Positions 1 to 11,281 of a stretch of 18,179 nucleotides of DNA are shown here, one piece after another (positions within the stretch are counted from its first letter, which is position 1; the number at the start of each line of letters is the position of its first letter). Origin of the DNA: Phoronis ovalis (taxonomy: Eukaryota; Phoronida; Phoronidae); NCBI GenBank assembly GCA_028565635.1, contig JAOXYB010018650.1:1-18179 (forward strand), written 5' to 3'. The position numbers were made by a program, and so were the translations under genes. Below the pieces are notes generated by a model that had not been told where the DNA came from, ran no database searches, and saw only the letters and a program-made list of their open reading frames with translations.

Positions 1-2131
1 AAAAAATCTGAATTGGCTGCGCCTGCTTTTGCCGTTCTATAATATTGTACAGTAGATGGCTAAAGTCAAAATCCCAAATTTTATTTAATAGCAGCATACC
101 GATGATTTAACATCAAACATGATTTATATAATCGTTTTAGCAAAATTAGCAAACATTACCATACAATTCATTTTCAACATTAACTTTCCCAAAAACTTTA
201 AAATAGTTCTATATATTTATTTTTCTTAGCATTTCATAAAAGTTAATGCTCGGGAGTCAATAAATATCTTTAGACCCTGACTACAGTCAATCTTACTAAG
301 ATCGTTATTATGGATAGTTTTGTTTTTCAAAGAATGTCAATTTCTCAAAATTCTTACAACATTAAAAGCACAAATAATTATCTTGTGCAGTATCAAATTC
401 AGAACAACTTATGTATGCATTCCTTAGCAAAGACATCGTTTCAAAAAGCTTCAAGCGAAGTAATGTACTATAATACATAGCTTTACCATAAAAAGAAAGA
501 AATATAGAATGAAAACAAATAATAATAGGCTTGCTGTCCCTACTCACTTTTTAAAACTTGTATTAACACGTGTGAAGCAGAAAAGTTAAGCAGCAAAAAT
601 CAATAAAGTACTTATTCTTTACGATTAATTTGACGGCAGTTCAAGGGAGCATAATCTAATGTGCGAAATTTGTGTGCGCAAACTTTGTACAGTGCTAACC
701 AAATGGTCGGCTTTAAGTCTCCTAGACTATATTCAATAAGCCTTAATTAATAATATGAATCAATTTGCATTTTTGGTTTAGCAACACCATAGAAAAGGCT
801 AATTTTATAAGAGTGCCATTGCCTGCGTCAGTGATAACATTTGCTTGTTGCGTCAGGTTATGTCGATTATGTTAGAGATAAAATCCAGCGATAATACATA
901 ATAAAATATAGTAGTAATCAGAGTTGGTAATAGTTCGTAGTCGATTAATAAACCAAGCTTCATAAAGTATTGATAAATATACCAACTTCTGCTGCCAAAT
1001 GGCTGGTATGCACCTACTTTTCTACTGTCTGTGCTACTCCAACTTGTTTTTTTCTTAATATACTTACGTTCATATGTATTAACCTACACACTGTTGCTTC
1101 CATATATATTATTTTGGGAACATTGCTACCAATATTCATTACACACGAAACCTAAGAAATGTACCTACGCTATTTTTGCAGGTATTTTGTCAATCTACCT
1201 GTGACAGGTCTGACAGCGGTTAATTCCTGCTAGTAGCTAGCCAACTAAATAACATTTTATTATGTTGTATATATAGTTCATGTAATGATCTCCGATCTCA
1301 GCCAAGAATTAAAATTCTGCTACTTCGCAGTAAAACAGATCAATGGTAAATAAACTTAATCAATCATATGAAATTTGATTCTGTCATTATCAACTGCAAC
1401 AATCACGCAATTTGCCTAGTTAATATTGCATTTGGATTACATTTGAATTTGATATATTACGTTACCCTTTTACCTAGTGTTACCTGTTTGTACTACCATC
1501 TTTCACTTCTTGCAATAAATCTGTACTTTAAGATCCTCATAGTTTAAATAACTTTGCTTTCTACAATTAATTTTTTTTGCTGACTAAAAATCCTATAGAC
1601 TGTGATGAGAAAAACTTAGTCTGTTATGCTGCATCAGAATTTTTATGCCCAATATACGTTGATGATTGATCTATCGAGCTTAACATGGAGATAAAGCATT
1701 TAATGATTGTCAATAATGAATAAAGAGTTATGTTTACATTTTGATTTTCATCAGGAAACCAGGTACTTGTGTAAACGTTTGGATTGATCGAAGTATTGGT
1801 TTACCAACACGGCCGACAAAATAGCTTCATAGCTTGATGACGTCATCTTCTGTTGCAGATGACGTTTCAACAGGTGCGTTTTAATTTATATGCAATAATT
1901 TTAAAAAGATTATGCAAGTACGTTAATGCAGTGTATGTAAACAAAAATGGCACTCGTTGATGTAAAGGAAAGGTGATTAAATGTCATTTGAGAAGATTTC
2001 TCTTGGTTTTGCTTCATCTATATTTCAATAGAATATTTTCCTTGCACAAGGAAGACAACAGACAAAAAAGTTAGAGAAATACTACTTAAAGTATACTAGG
2101 TACTTATACGTCGGAGACTGCTTCTAAAAAA
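1..2131. other. AT-rich stretch with no supportable gene
   Basis: I find no convincing coding exon on either strand. The short open frames here (for example 362-547 minus and 970-1155 plus) have the random composition expected of AT-rich DNA and no flanking splice signals that stand out. The only distinct element is a palindromic CRE near 1840, listed separately. Intron, intergenic DNA or old repeat are all possible. Confidence 0.6.
1836..1847. promoter_or_regulatory. Palindromic CRE/ATF-type site
   Basis: The 12-base perfect palindrome GATGACGTCATC contains the consensus cAMP-response element TGACGTCA at 1838-1845. A second TGACGT half-like site follows at 1860-1865. CREB/ATF bZIP dimers bind this sequence in animals. 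No gene start can be tied to it here, so a regulatory role is inference from the motif alone. Confidence 0.35.
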
Positions 2132-2142
2132 TCAGTCTCTGA
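2111..2142. repeat. Short inverted repeat (hairpin)
   Basis: The arms TCGGAGACTG (2111-2120) and CAGTCTCTGA (2133-2142) are complementary at 9 of 10 positions across a 12-base A-rich loop. On the minus strand the hairpin overlaps the TGA (2134-2132) that closes the candidate exon frame. It could be a 3'-end structure or chance. Confidence 0.4.
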
Positions 2143-2403
2143 CATGTATGTTTTTTGCCGCCGATTCAAACAGACGCAGAAACATATGAAGGATATCGAG
2201 ATGACCTACCTGGTTACTATGTTCTTTATTGCCTTCTTGTCCCGTCATTGCACTCTGGTCATACTTCATATTGCCGTAATACTCCAATGCTTCCAAATGG
2301 TCAATTATTTGTAGTCTTTTTACAGTTGCTTCAAATGACAATCTTTCAAACTCTAGACCGTCATGCACAAAGTTATAGACCTTAGGTACTAAATACTGTA
2401 CCC
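2132..2403 (-). CDS. Candidate orphan exon, unknown protein
   Basis: I do not recognise this protein. On the minus strand a pyrimidine-rich acceptor (TTTGTTTTATTCTAG) ends at 2404. It opens into a coding-like stretch that starts two bases into a codon and includes residues such as VQYLVPKVYNFVHDG and FEATVKRLQIIDHLEALEYY, soluble, mixed-charge and helix-prone. A good donor, CAG|GTAGGT, occurs at 2210/2209, which would make a 194-nt internal exon (64 whole codons, ending in phase 0). If that donor is not used, the frame runs to a TGA at 2134-2132, making a terminal exon. The amino-acid composition is less AT-driven than in the other short frames nearby. No partner exons were found in the window. 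It could be part of a neighbouring minus-strand gene downstream of the channel, or a pseudo-exon. Confidence 0.4.
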
Positions 2404-5400
2404 CTAGAATAAAACAAATATAATATTTTAAAAACAAAACGTTGATTATCATTAAAAGTGAAATTTTCGTGAGTCGGAGATATTCAGTAGTCGTTTTGAT
2501 TTTGCAGTTACGCAATGTGCAGTTTCAATATTTTGATTAAATCTACTCGCGAATCAAGACCGTAGCTAAGAAAATTTAAAGTTCTTTAATCTCTTGTCGT
2601 GAAACATCTACATAGGAATGATATTAAAGGCATGTACATGACGAATTTTGCAATTTGCGTCCCACTTTTACTGTGACAGTATGGCACCTGTTTTTTATGG
2701 AAGTTAATGTAAAGTTCACTAGCTAAACGGATATCGAAACATTTTCTTAGTATAATGCATGTAAGTCCGTTGAAAAACAGCTTGATGGCATCCTTGCGAT
2801 CATTTCCTTTAAGTGCAAAAAGTGGAAAATTCCTGCAGAAATAACAACTATAACTTGACCGAAGAATAACTTGCAAGCTATTAGCTTTAACGTTAATCAA
2901 ACCACCGACAGGTGAATAAATAACCCAGATATAATATATATTGTATTTTATACTTATGCGAAATATCTCGCAGCAGATCCAGATGTGCAACATATTCAAC
3001 ACTTCTAACATCTGGTACGAGGTATATTTACAAAAGATTACGTATGGCAATTTTCTATTTTTTTGTGAATGTGACTTCAATCCTCCTAGCGGGAATTTAC
3101 GCAATGTTAACAGTTCCACCCCCAAAAGCGAGTAAAAAATGGTTGTTACATGCAAGACATTTATGTTTAGTTGCCATGTACAGCAATGACTGCTTCCGCT
3201 TAATTGTTGTGTTCTGCGCTATAAAATAATCATTCCATTAAAAGCTTTTGAAATTTGGACTGTCAATAATGAAACATTCTGTGACGCAGTTATTTAATAA
3301 CAATATCCTAGGTAACTTTGTAACACGCCCTTTACTCCCACATTCTAAATGAACTCAGATGATATACACCACGTGCATCTAATAACAACTGCGGTAAGAG
3401 CATTTACCATATATTTACCTTTTGGTTTTACTTAGACATCCTGTAGCAAATTAGAACTGTGTTAGAAAAAAGCGGCTAAATGAATTAATTATAGAACATG
3501 TTCCCCACCAAACTTCTTTAAAATAAGTCATACACGTACACATTTCAATAATGAAATAAAAATAAAACAAAATACAAAAACTCTTGACTAATACTTATCA
3601 AAAACTGAATTATATTTCCTACAAGTTAAATAATTACTAGCAAATCTACTAAAGTATGTAAGTTTACATACTCGATTAAATTGAAATTGATTGTTGAAAT
3701 TACTTACAATTCTTCTATGCAGCAGAACCCCTAGAGACAAGAATTGAGGTAACAACTTTTACCAAAACAGTCACGACATCTGCCAACCTCTGCTTACATT
3801 TTTTATTGCATTGTATTTATTAATCTTGTCTATTTTAAACAATTAAATGATATACAAGTGCAAAAAAGTTTTAGTTCATTTGGCTTGTTACTAAGTTTTT
3901 ATATTCGGTTCAGGACGGTAACAGGATGTCACGATGACGTGTTCCTTTCGCTGCAAAATATTGACTGTACAAATATCAGTTTGGACAGCTCTCAGATTTT
4001 TTAAGGGGTTTATTTAGACTACAGTTTAAAAGGCTGTTTTTATTGTATTTCGGCTTAGTGAAAATTGTATTTCGTTTAAAGTGACGCCATCTATGTGGTA
4101 AATCCGCTTCAGAATGTTTACTTTATTCATTAGAACTGACTGTACCTGCTGATTGATGAAAATTTCAAAACTGAAATTGCGTATTTCATGTTTAAGGCAC
4201 GAATAAATATATCAACAACGTAATACAGCGTCATTATACTCACAGGTGCAAGGCAAGGAATTGCATATTAATAACAACCGCTTGCACCGTGACAAAATAC
4301 TGTGCTGCAGCGGTATCTAGTGGCGAAAATGACAAACACGTATTATTTTGGAGTGAGAGACATTTTCTTGAACGTACGAATTATTGGTAAAATATGTCTA
4401 CATTTCCTCCTTCATAACATGTGAAACTTGATCAATACATTCAAAACACTCGTAACTCAATATTGGTTTAGTTTTAGCTTACTTAGATCGAATACTACAA
4501 TTATTTGGCATTTATGAATTTAATACAGCTATCACAGAGACACCTTGTGGAGAGCCTGTGCAGTCACTCTCTGCTTGATCTCGTTTCGCGTTATTAGCAG
4601 GTATTGCTTGCGGTAATAATAACCTTTAACTTATTTTTCAATAGGTCTTAATTAAGAATAAATTATACTATTATTATGGAAAATCATTCTTTTCCAAGAC
4701 TAATATTATATTTGTTTAAATAGGGTAAAGACATCTACTGAGACATTATAAAGAGATATCAATAAGAAAGTTCATTTTCAGTACATACACTTCTGCACTC
4801 ACTGAATGTATTTTAGGGTGTAAAGTGTTGTATATATCTTTATCATAGGTTTGTATTAGATGAGGTATACCTGCACTTTGATATTATATTAGATCTATGA
4901 TTACTCTCTACAAAAAAATAATAGTAAACAACGTCTGACAAAGTTAACTTGTACGGAACAATACTATTTTGGATTTTTTTTAAACCGTAATTAACGATGC
5001 AAGGGTTAAACTTTTTATTTCATAACTTTCTCTGATAAATGTTGCAGTGCTTTATTTTTAAAAGGAGAAACAGCATTTCTTTAATTCACGATAACGATTT
5101 ATTCCTCCTTTCAAGAGGGAAACATTGTTGGACACACAACAGGCTGTAATCTATTTAGTCCGGTGTATATCTGTCCTATCCTGTAAAGTAACGTAATAAG
5201 CCGTATGCCAAGATTTCTGAATAATAAAGATCAAATATAAAGGGCTGTAAAAGGCCTTACCACTGCACTATAAATAAGTTGTTGTACCACTTGTGTGTTA
5301 GATACAGAGTTTGTCCTTGAAAACTATATTAACTGCCCGATAAAGAAATCTCACATGGCATCTCAAACACCTTGATTATTCTAAAAATCATGAATTTAGA

Positions 5401-5628
5401 CATAATATAAAATGAACGATTTTTTTTCAATTTGACGTCCCTCAATTTCATTGTTATAATTGCCAAAAACAATCTTAACATAAGCAACATGAACCAATTC
5501 TGCGTTGTGACTAAGAGTACATTATTGTTTTAAAATTATTGACTTCTCATGAACAGTCGTCCATTTTTGTGCGTAGAACAGTATGATAAATTATCTAACA
5601 TAGGAATAGACATAACCCCATACGTGAG
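2404..5628. other. Long stretch without a supportable gene
   Basis: The longest open frame (2586-3155, minus) is Cys/Phe/Ile-rich, has no recognisable motif and overlaps plus-strand frames of equal quality, so I do not call it. An A-rich patch lies at about 3548-3582. A short inverted repeat built on GGTGCAAG and CTTGCACC lies at about 4245-4295. Two motifs resembling the CGCCATCTA-type sequence common in arthropod repeats occur near 4084 and 4315 in opposite orientation, but I could not define element ends. Probably intergenic or intronic DNA with old repeats. Confidence 0.5.
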
Positions 5629-5712
5629 GCACCGACTCGTCAGGTGACCACACAGAGGTATCTCCTGGCCTTTCGCGTCCTCTCCGGATGCGGGATGATC
5701 ACGAGGCTGGAA
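5629..5712. other. GC-rich island, possible coding or repeat fragment
   Basis: This stretch is clearly richer in G and C than its surroundings. Both strands have a frame open across it. The plus frame reads into RYLLAFRVLSGCGMITRLES and stops at 5755-5757. The minus frame follows a CTCCAG acceptor-like site and reads FQPRDHPASGEDAKGQEIPL. I recognise neither. It lies directly 5' of the decayed frame at 5775-6257 and may belong to the same old element. Confidence 0.35.
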
Positions 5713-5774
5713 TCTGGAGAACAGATGTTTATAACAGAAAGAATAACAGTCGACTAATTAGAAACAAGACATAA

Positions 5775-6257
5775 ACTATATTACAGAAAACACCTAGCAA
5801 AATATTAAAAAGATCAAAACATAACCTAACCTGCCCCACGGTAACATGCTTACAAAAGTACTAAATTCAATATATAACAAACTAACATATTAACCATGCG
5901 TTGGAATGGATGCAGGGAAATATAGTAGGTCATGTAGTGCCCAATGTAGTGGACGTTCAGATAAATTTAGTCACCAGAATCATATATCTATACACCCAAC
6001 ACCCAGGACCCAACAATCAAACCAAGACAGAAATAATGCCAATATTTAATAATGGTCATCTAAAGGCTAGGGACACTGGTAGAATGTTTATATGCCCAAA
6101 ATTACTCCGACAGCATCTTCATTATTTAAATTAATTTATCGAATCAGAAGAATTGAGACAGGTGATAAAAAATAAATACACAAATGATGACTACGAAGCA
6201 ATGCGAAACCCGCAGCGAGATAAACAGCAATTGACTGACTTATTAGGCATATGTTAA
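5775..6257 (+). pseudogene. Decayed coding sequence of unknown family
   Basis: A single plus-strand reading frame looks protein-coding over about 160 codons but is broken by stops at 5862, 5883 and 6132 before a final stop at 6255-6257. The most protein-like parts are GPNNQTKTEIMPIFNNGHLK, ARDTGRMFICPKLLRQHLHY and, beyond the 6132 stop, FIESEELRQVIKNKYTNDDY and RNPQRDKQQLTDLLGIC. The longest unbroken piece (from 5901) begins with TTG, not ATG. The charged, helix-like C-terminal segment continues in frame across the stop, which argues for one decayed gene rather than chance. I cannot assign a family. A transposon or viral-derived ORF is possible but unproven. No splice sites clearly remove the stops. 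Confidence 0.45.
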
Positions 6258-8498
6258 CCGCGGACACATCACCAACGTACAACTATTTCACTAGTGCTTA
6301 ATGGGCGTTTAAATGAGTCCAGTAAGATTATGACAAGTTATCTCAACGCATCTTTATTATGCTTTTGACGAATGTCAAACAATTAAATATGAAGATGCAC
6401 AAAATGCATTAAATGATTGTTTTGATTATTTCATGATTAATTCATTGATGTGAAATTTAATATGTGAATTCGTCATGAATTATTAAATATTATACAATGT
6501 TATAACCGTAACCTACGTATAAACGACACCCTACAAATGCATATGATTATAATGCAGTAAAGCTGTCGCACATATAATATATTCAGGTCAAGCAGTAAAA
6601 AATATGTAGAGTCCCGGGTGTACAATAACACAATAGTCTTATAATAATAATAATAATGGTTTCAAGAAGTAAAATATGCGTACTTAAATGTACCTCGAGT
6701 ATCACAAAGCTGACTATTGAAATGAGAATAACGGAAATGTATGAAATTTCACCGCAATGTTTATTATGTTATTAAATCTTGTAATAAAACAAGAAGACTT
6801 GAAATTCAACAAGATAAACTAGATCGGTAATACTAGTACAGAATGAAAGATAATATAGACATAAATTGTTCATAGATGACTCCTACGCCAATAAAAAAAT
6901 TAGATTTTGTCAAATTTGAAGAGTTTTATGGCACGGACATCATCATTTGATGATATGCTTTACCATTGTTAAATGTCGTTGTAGATACTAGATACAAAAA
7001 GTTGCAAGATTGGAGTATAAAAGTAATTGCAACGTTTTGTAGTGTGTTTTGTTCCCAGTTACAGCTACATTCGCACAAATATCACATTTATTAGGACTGT
7101 ATTGTACTAAGTAATGCTCGGGAGAATTGCTTAATTTTCTCCCTCGCCTATTCTTGATAGCTAAGCAGCGCTTACAGACAGTTTAGTTACTGTAAGAGAA
7201 TTTTTTATCTGTGGTTTAAAAATGAAAATAAACCTCAATTATTGAAGGATAATGACTCATAAGTGGATATAATTTTATTGCATTGAATGCCCCCATGAAA
7301 CATAAATTGTCATCCATTATAAAAAAATATACGTAGTGAAATTAAAGCGCTGACATATCAGTTCCGATATTAATACTTAGATAATATTCGGTTGGATGAT
7401 TTTTTAAAAACTCAATTGTGTACACCTACATCATAGTTGAGCTAAAAGTTAGTATAATAAAAATATCCAGTCACAAGTCAAATAGCTATAGGGGGTCTGT
7501 ATACCGCCTATACATTTCCGATTGCAAAGTATCCAAAATTATCGTCGAATTTCAACTTTCAAGATGCTAACATAAAGTTCCCGTACGTACGTATAATATA
7601 GTGAAACAATATATTCAGCTGCTTTTTTGTTTAGCATACTTAATGTGCACACTTGTTGCATCAATGCAAGATTTATCAATAGCAGTATCAGATACGCGAG
7701 TTAATAATTATTAACTCTTAATGATAATGATGGTCTATCTGCAGAACTCATTCATACAGGTACATGTACATTCGAACCCAAGTGAGCAGTAACACACAGT
7801 CACATATATAGTCAAAACATATGTTTGGAGACTATCATTATGGACGAGGTACGTACTACTCAAGTCACCTCAATCACTTGTTAATGTAAGATGCATGTTA
7901 ATTTAACATCGCCCAATTAAAATATCAATCTAATTCAAGCAAAACCATATTGTTTTATAACTCACCTTGGAGGTAACAGTCACTCCTATCCAAGGTAGCC
8001 ATATTCTTTTTATACTCCTTCATACATACTGTCCTATTCAAAAACGTGAACATTTGTCGAATAACATACGTCTATACCATAGGGCTCGAGTTACTTTTAT
8101 AAACATACACACATGCGTTAAGCCTCGTTTTGTTGTAATCTTAAGATATGAATATTTATAAGGTCAAAGGTAATAGAAAGTGTATTATTTCCCATTATTC
8201 CGCATAAAGCGAAGTATAAGTCGGAGCTATTTTTTAAAGAGCTGTATATGAAAACAATTAATATTTGCCCTGGGGTTTAAAAAAATTGCGATAAAATTTA
8301 ATTATAGTAATTTTAAACTGGTGATAAGTCACGAGCTGGTCATCTGTACCCGCTCGAAGGCGGTTATCACAGTTTATCAGGTCATTACCAGAGATAATTT
8401 TTATAGGTCTATTCGTGTAAAGGAATCTAAAACCTATTTCAAATTCGTCAATGCAAAAATATAATTCCTGCTCCGACTTCCAGTTTTCGCTAGGGGTT
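6258..8498. other. AT-rich stretch with no supportable gene
   Basis: No coding-like frame is visible. The 64-codon frame at 7967-8161 uses a TTG start and has no motif. A short (TAA)n tract lies around 6640-6657. A hairpin is listed at 8315-8375. Confidence 0.55.
8315..8375. repeat. Inverted repeat with about 36-base loop
   Basis: The left arm AAACTGGTGATAA (8315-8327) pairs with the right arm TTATCACAGTTT (8364-8375), with one bulged G. The loop contains a second small complementary pair, CCGCTCGAAGGCGG. It sits about 120 bases left of the large TIR element. Its function is unknown. Confidence 0.45.
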
Positions 8499-8553
8499 CT
8501 ATGGAATTACAGACCGGTCAAAAATCGTCGTCCCATTCGCTCTGTGTATTTAG

Positions 8554-8670
8554 GTACGACGACTTAAATAATGTACGATGGATGACTTAAATAATGCATG
8601 TACGACGACTTAAATAATGTACGATGGACGACTTAAATAATGCATGTACGACGACTTAAAAAGTCCATGG
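8554..8670 (+). repeat. 46-bp tandem repeat, about 2.4 copies
   Basis: The unit starts GTACGACGACTTAAATAATG and begins at 8554, 8600 and 8646. The first two copies differ at about one base; the third degrades after about 16 bases. Each unit contains two copies of a GACTTAAATAATG core, so it arose from a half-size repeat. It lies just inside the left TIR of the 1.7-kb element. Confidence 0.85.
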
Positions 8671-8787
8671 ATGTACTTTTAAGCGACGACGACGACGACT
8701 TAGAAAACGTTAGATGGACATCTACATGAACGACTAGCTTAATCGGTAATGTAGTAATCGTTCAATAGATGTCACCGTTGCATGGCG

Positions 8788-9064
8788 AAATGTACCATGT
8801 ATGGAATCTTCTTTTAGACCATGGTATGTAACATTACATGGACGACTGTCAAAGGACAACGACGACGCCGACAAACTAGAAATGCATGTACCACGTATGG
8901 AATCTGTTTTAGACCATGGAATGTAACATGATATGGACGACTGTTAAGGACGACGACTATAACGAGGAGGACGACGACGACGACGACGAACTATAAATGT
9001 ACGATGGTACGGTAACTAACGTGTGTTATGCGATGGCATGTAACATGATATGGACGTCTTTTTA
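8788..9064 (+). repeat. Degenerate tandem repeat of about 96-117 bp with ACG/GAC microsatellite
   Basis: Near-copies begin at GTACCATGTATGGAATCT (8792) and GTACCACGTATGGAATCT (8888). The shared GTAACATGATATGGACG block recurs at 8923 and 9040. Between the blocks are runs of GAC/ACG triplets, the longest at about 8968-8990. The array is internal to the TIR element and has no coding signature. Confidence 0.75.
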
Positions 9065-9144
9065 AGGATTAGTATTAATTTTGTCCTTTTGTGGCTGAGG
9101 GAGTTGTGCCGACTTTTAAGCGAACAAAATATAGTGCATTTGTG

Positions 9145-10150
9145 TTCGCGGGAAAAGGATTGTGACGAAGATATGTGTAGTAACTATATATTTTAATTGA
9201 TCTATGTAAAATTACCTCCCACATTTTTTTGAGAAAAACTGCGCGTGCCTTTTTAACTTTGGTACAGGGGATCCTGAATATATTGTTTTTTCTAAATTTA
9301 CTGCAAGACTATTTTCTGTATCCTTTATAAAGTGCACACTAAGTTATTTCATTGTGGATTTTGTAGTGTTACTGTGGGACGCCTTATGAAATTGTTGTAA
9401 AATTACCCCGGGAAATTATTGGCTTAAAAATACATTTTATTTTAAAAACGTCGATGTGCACTGAAGTGCGCAAATATTTCCACTTATGTTTCAGCAATGA
9501 AGCGATCGACATGTAAAATTATACATTTTTAAAATGGTTATGTTGGAAATTTTATTAATAATGTGGTGATATATAGTTTGAATCTATGTTCTGATTGGAA
9601 TAATTTTTGTAGTGAAAATACAAATTAAGTTTCGAAACCTTAAATCTGAAAAAATTCGTAACTTATAAACAAATAAAAATTATAAAACTCCGATACATTG
9701 TTAATTTTGTAGATCTATATCTGAAGCTGTTTTTGTGCAAGAGGGATTTGGACTAATTATACCAACTAATGTAAATTTTATATGATCTATATGAAATTAC
9801 CGGCCAAAACTGTGTTTCCTTTTCCCCTTTTTACAGAAGTTCTTGAATATATATTATTTATCCTAAGTTTACTGCAGGAAAGATTATTTGCTGTCCATTA
9901 CAAAATGCATAGCTGACAAAAGTTATTTCATTGTTAATCTTGTGTTACTTTGATGCCTTTGTGCGCCTATGAACCTGCTATAAAATTATTTCCTGAGGAG
10001 TCTTTTTTGTTTTAAAGGTCTCCAGATACATGGAAGTGTGCATATATATAAAATGGTTATGTACTAAACTTTAAAAACCATGTGTTTATATAGTTTGAAT
10101 ATATGATCTGATAAGAAATCATTTTTGTGGCGAAAATGTTTCTAAACAAA
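9145..10150 (+). repeat. Diverged internal direct duplication, two copies of about 450 bp
   Basis: Copy one (about 9145-9620) and copy two (about 9735-10140) share the same ordered landmarks. They are GATCTATGTAAAATTACC (9199) versus GATCTATATGAAATTACC (9784), a TTTACTGCA(A/G)G block, AAGTTATTTCATTGT, AAAATGGTTATGT, and AGTTTGAAT at 9575 and 10092. Copies have drifted with indels. The arrangement lies wholly between the TIRs, so the duplication was part of the element or of its source. Confidence 0.7.
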
Positions 10151-10190
10151 TTAAATTATAACGATTTTTGACCGGTCTGTAATTCCATAG

Positions 10191-11281
10191 GGTTCGATAT
10201 TTTATTGGCGCGTATTGCTATTTTTATTTTTTTCTTGTAATTTTTTTATTCTAAAGAATTATTTTAAATTATTTTTTCTTTCGTTGAGGGTGGTTCGATC
10301 GACCTCCCCCCAAAAAAACTCCACAAGTGAGTTGGTAGTGGTAGCGGAATTCTAGTTCTTCAGTTAAGATTCCGTATCCATTGTCATACCCTACATTTGC
10401 AAGTAATATAAACGTCAACAACATAGGATTGTCAAAAGTATACATTTTATTTAACTGAAATGTATCTCCACGAAAAACGCAACTAAAAATAAAGCCCACA
10501 CGTAAACAGAATACGCATAAGATATTAAAGTCCTATTGAAGCCCGCATCGAAGCGAATAAAACTCACAAGTAATATTAGGATATTGAATTGATATTTGAA
10601 AGTCGTTATAACATGAGCACTTGACATGAGTTACTGATTGCCAACTCAACTTTGATTGGATTGAAATATTGGTTTTTGCGCGCTTTGAATCAAATTAAAA
10701 CATTCAGAATCTTCATCTACTACTGACTGTTAAAAATTTTTTTAACATATATTTTTATCCAAAAATATTCTCATTGACTCTAAACCCGTCTAAAATGAGA
10801 AATGTCTAAGTTTGCTCTCTAACTACTGTACGTATAGCCTTTTTTATTCAGTCTAATTGTAAGTGTCAAAGAAAGTTGTGTAAATTTATTTAAATATGGG
10901 GTAACCATAAACAAATAAACTTCCTCTCAAAAATGTCCTCACATCATTACAGCTTATTATGAAATAGTGTCTGCACTTTTATACAAAGTATCAATCTGGA
11001 AAAAATTAAAACACTGCATTGATAACCCAGAGGAGCGAACATTTTGAGAAACTAAAACAATAAAAAAATTAATTACATAAATTAAAGACATAACGTTCTA
11101 TACTGCAGTTTCAAATGACGACTGAAGACTTATTTAATAAATGAAAGACACTGTGAAGAAAGCAGTGGAGTTGAAAACGTATTCTTTTATAGTTTATTTC
11201 TTGCCGTCTATACGTAGAATTCATAACAAAATATTGCAGAACAATCGCTATCTATTACTTGGGATAAATACTTGTAAAACG
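10191..11281. other. Stretch with no supportable gene
   Basis: A 76-codon minus frame (10499-10269) contains a hydrophobic run followed by a hydrophilic end, but begins with GTG, lacks clear splice signals and shows no family motif. An AATAAA sequence on the minus strand (11198-11193) could serve as a distal polyadenylation signal for the channel gene only if the transcript runs through the hAT-like element. Confidence 0.5.

Larger units (their letters stand above)
8499..10190. mobile_element. Non-autonomous TIR DNA transposon, about 1.7 kb
   Basis: The ends are a perfect 30-base terminal inverted repeat beginning CTATGGAATTACAGACCGGT, at 8499-8528 and, reversed, at 10161-10190. Flanks carry GGTT directly at 8495-8498 and 10191-10194. 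If the element is taken to start one base further in, the duplication reads GGGTTC, so target duplication length is 4 or 6. No transposase frame is present inside, so the copy is non-autonomous. The left third is tandem repeats rich in GAC/ACG and the right two thirds are two diverged copies of one sequence. I cannot assign a superfamily from the TIR alone. Confidence 0.8.

Noticed and set aside
868-905. AGATAAAATCCAGC shared with about 17750
   Set aside because: Only about 14 bases match; too short to call a dispersed repeat.
2586-3155. 189-codon minus-strand open frame
   Set aside because: No motif, Cys/Phe/Ile-rich composition expected from AT-rich DNA, no convincing splice context, and overlapping plus-strand frames look equally plausible.
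3044-3229. Plus-strand hydrophobic frame resembling a membrane segment
   Set aside because: Short, antisense to another open frame, no family match; AT-rich codons favour hydrophobic residues by chance.
4081-4335. Possible MITE bounded by CGCCATCTA-like motifs
   Set aside because: End alignment is weak and no target duplication could be defined.
10185-10200. GGTTCGAT as a tRNA T-loop
   Set aside because: No surrounding cloverleaf; it overlaps the transposon end and target duplication.
10269-10499. 76-codon minus frame
   Set aside because: Begins with GTG, no supporting splice sites or motif; listed only as part of the gene-free stretch.
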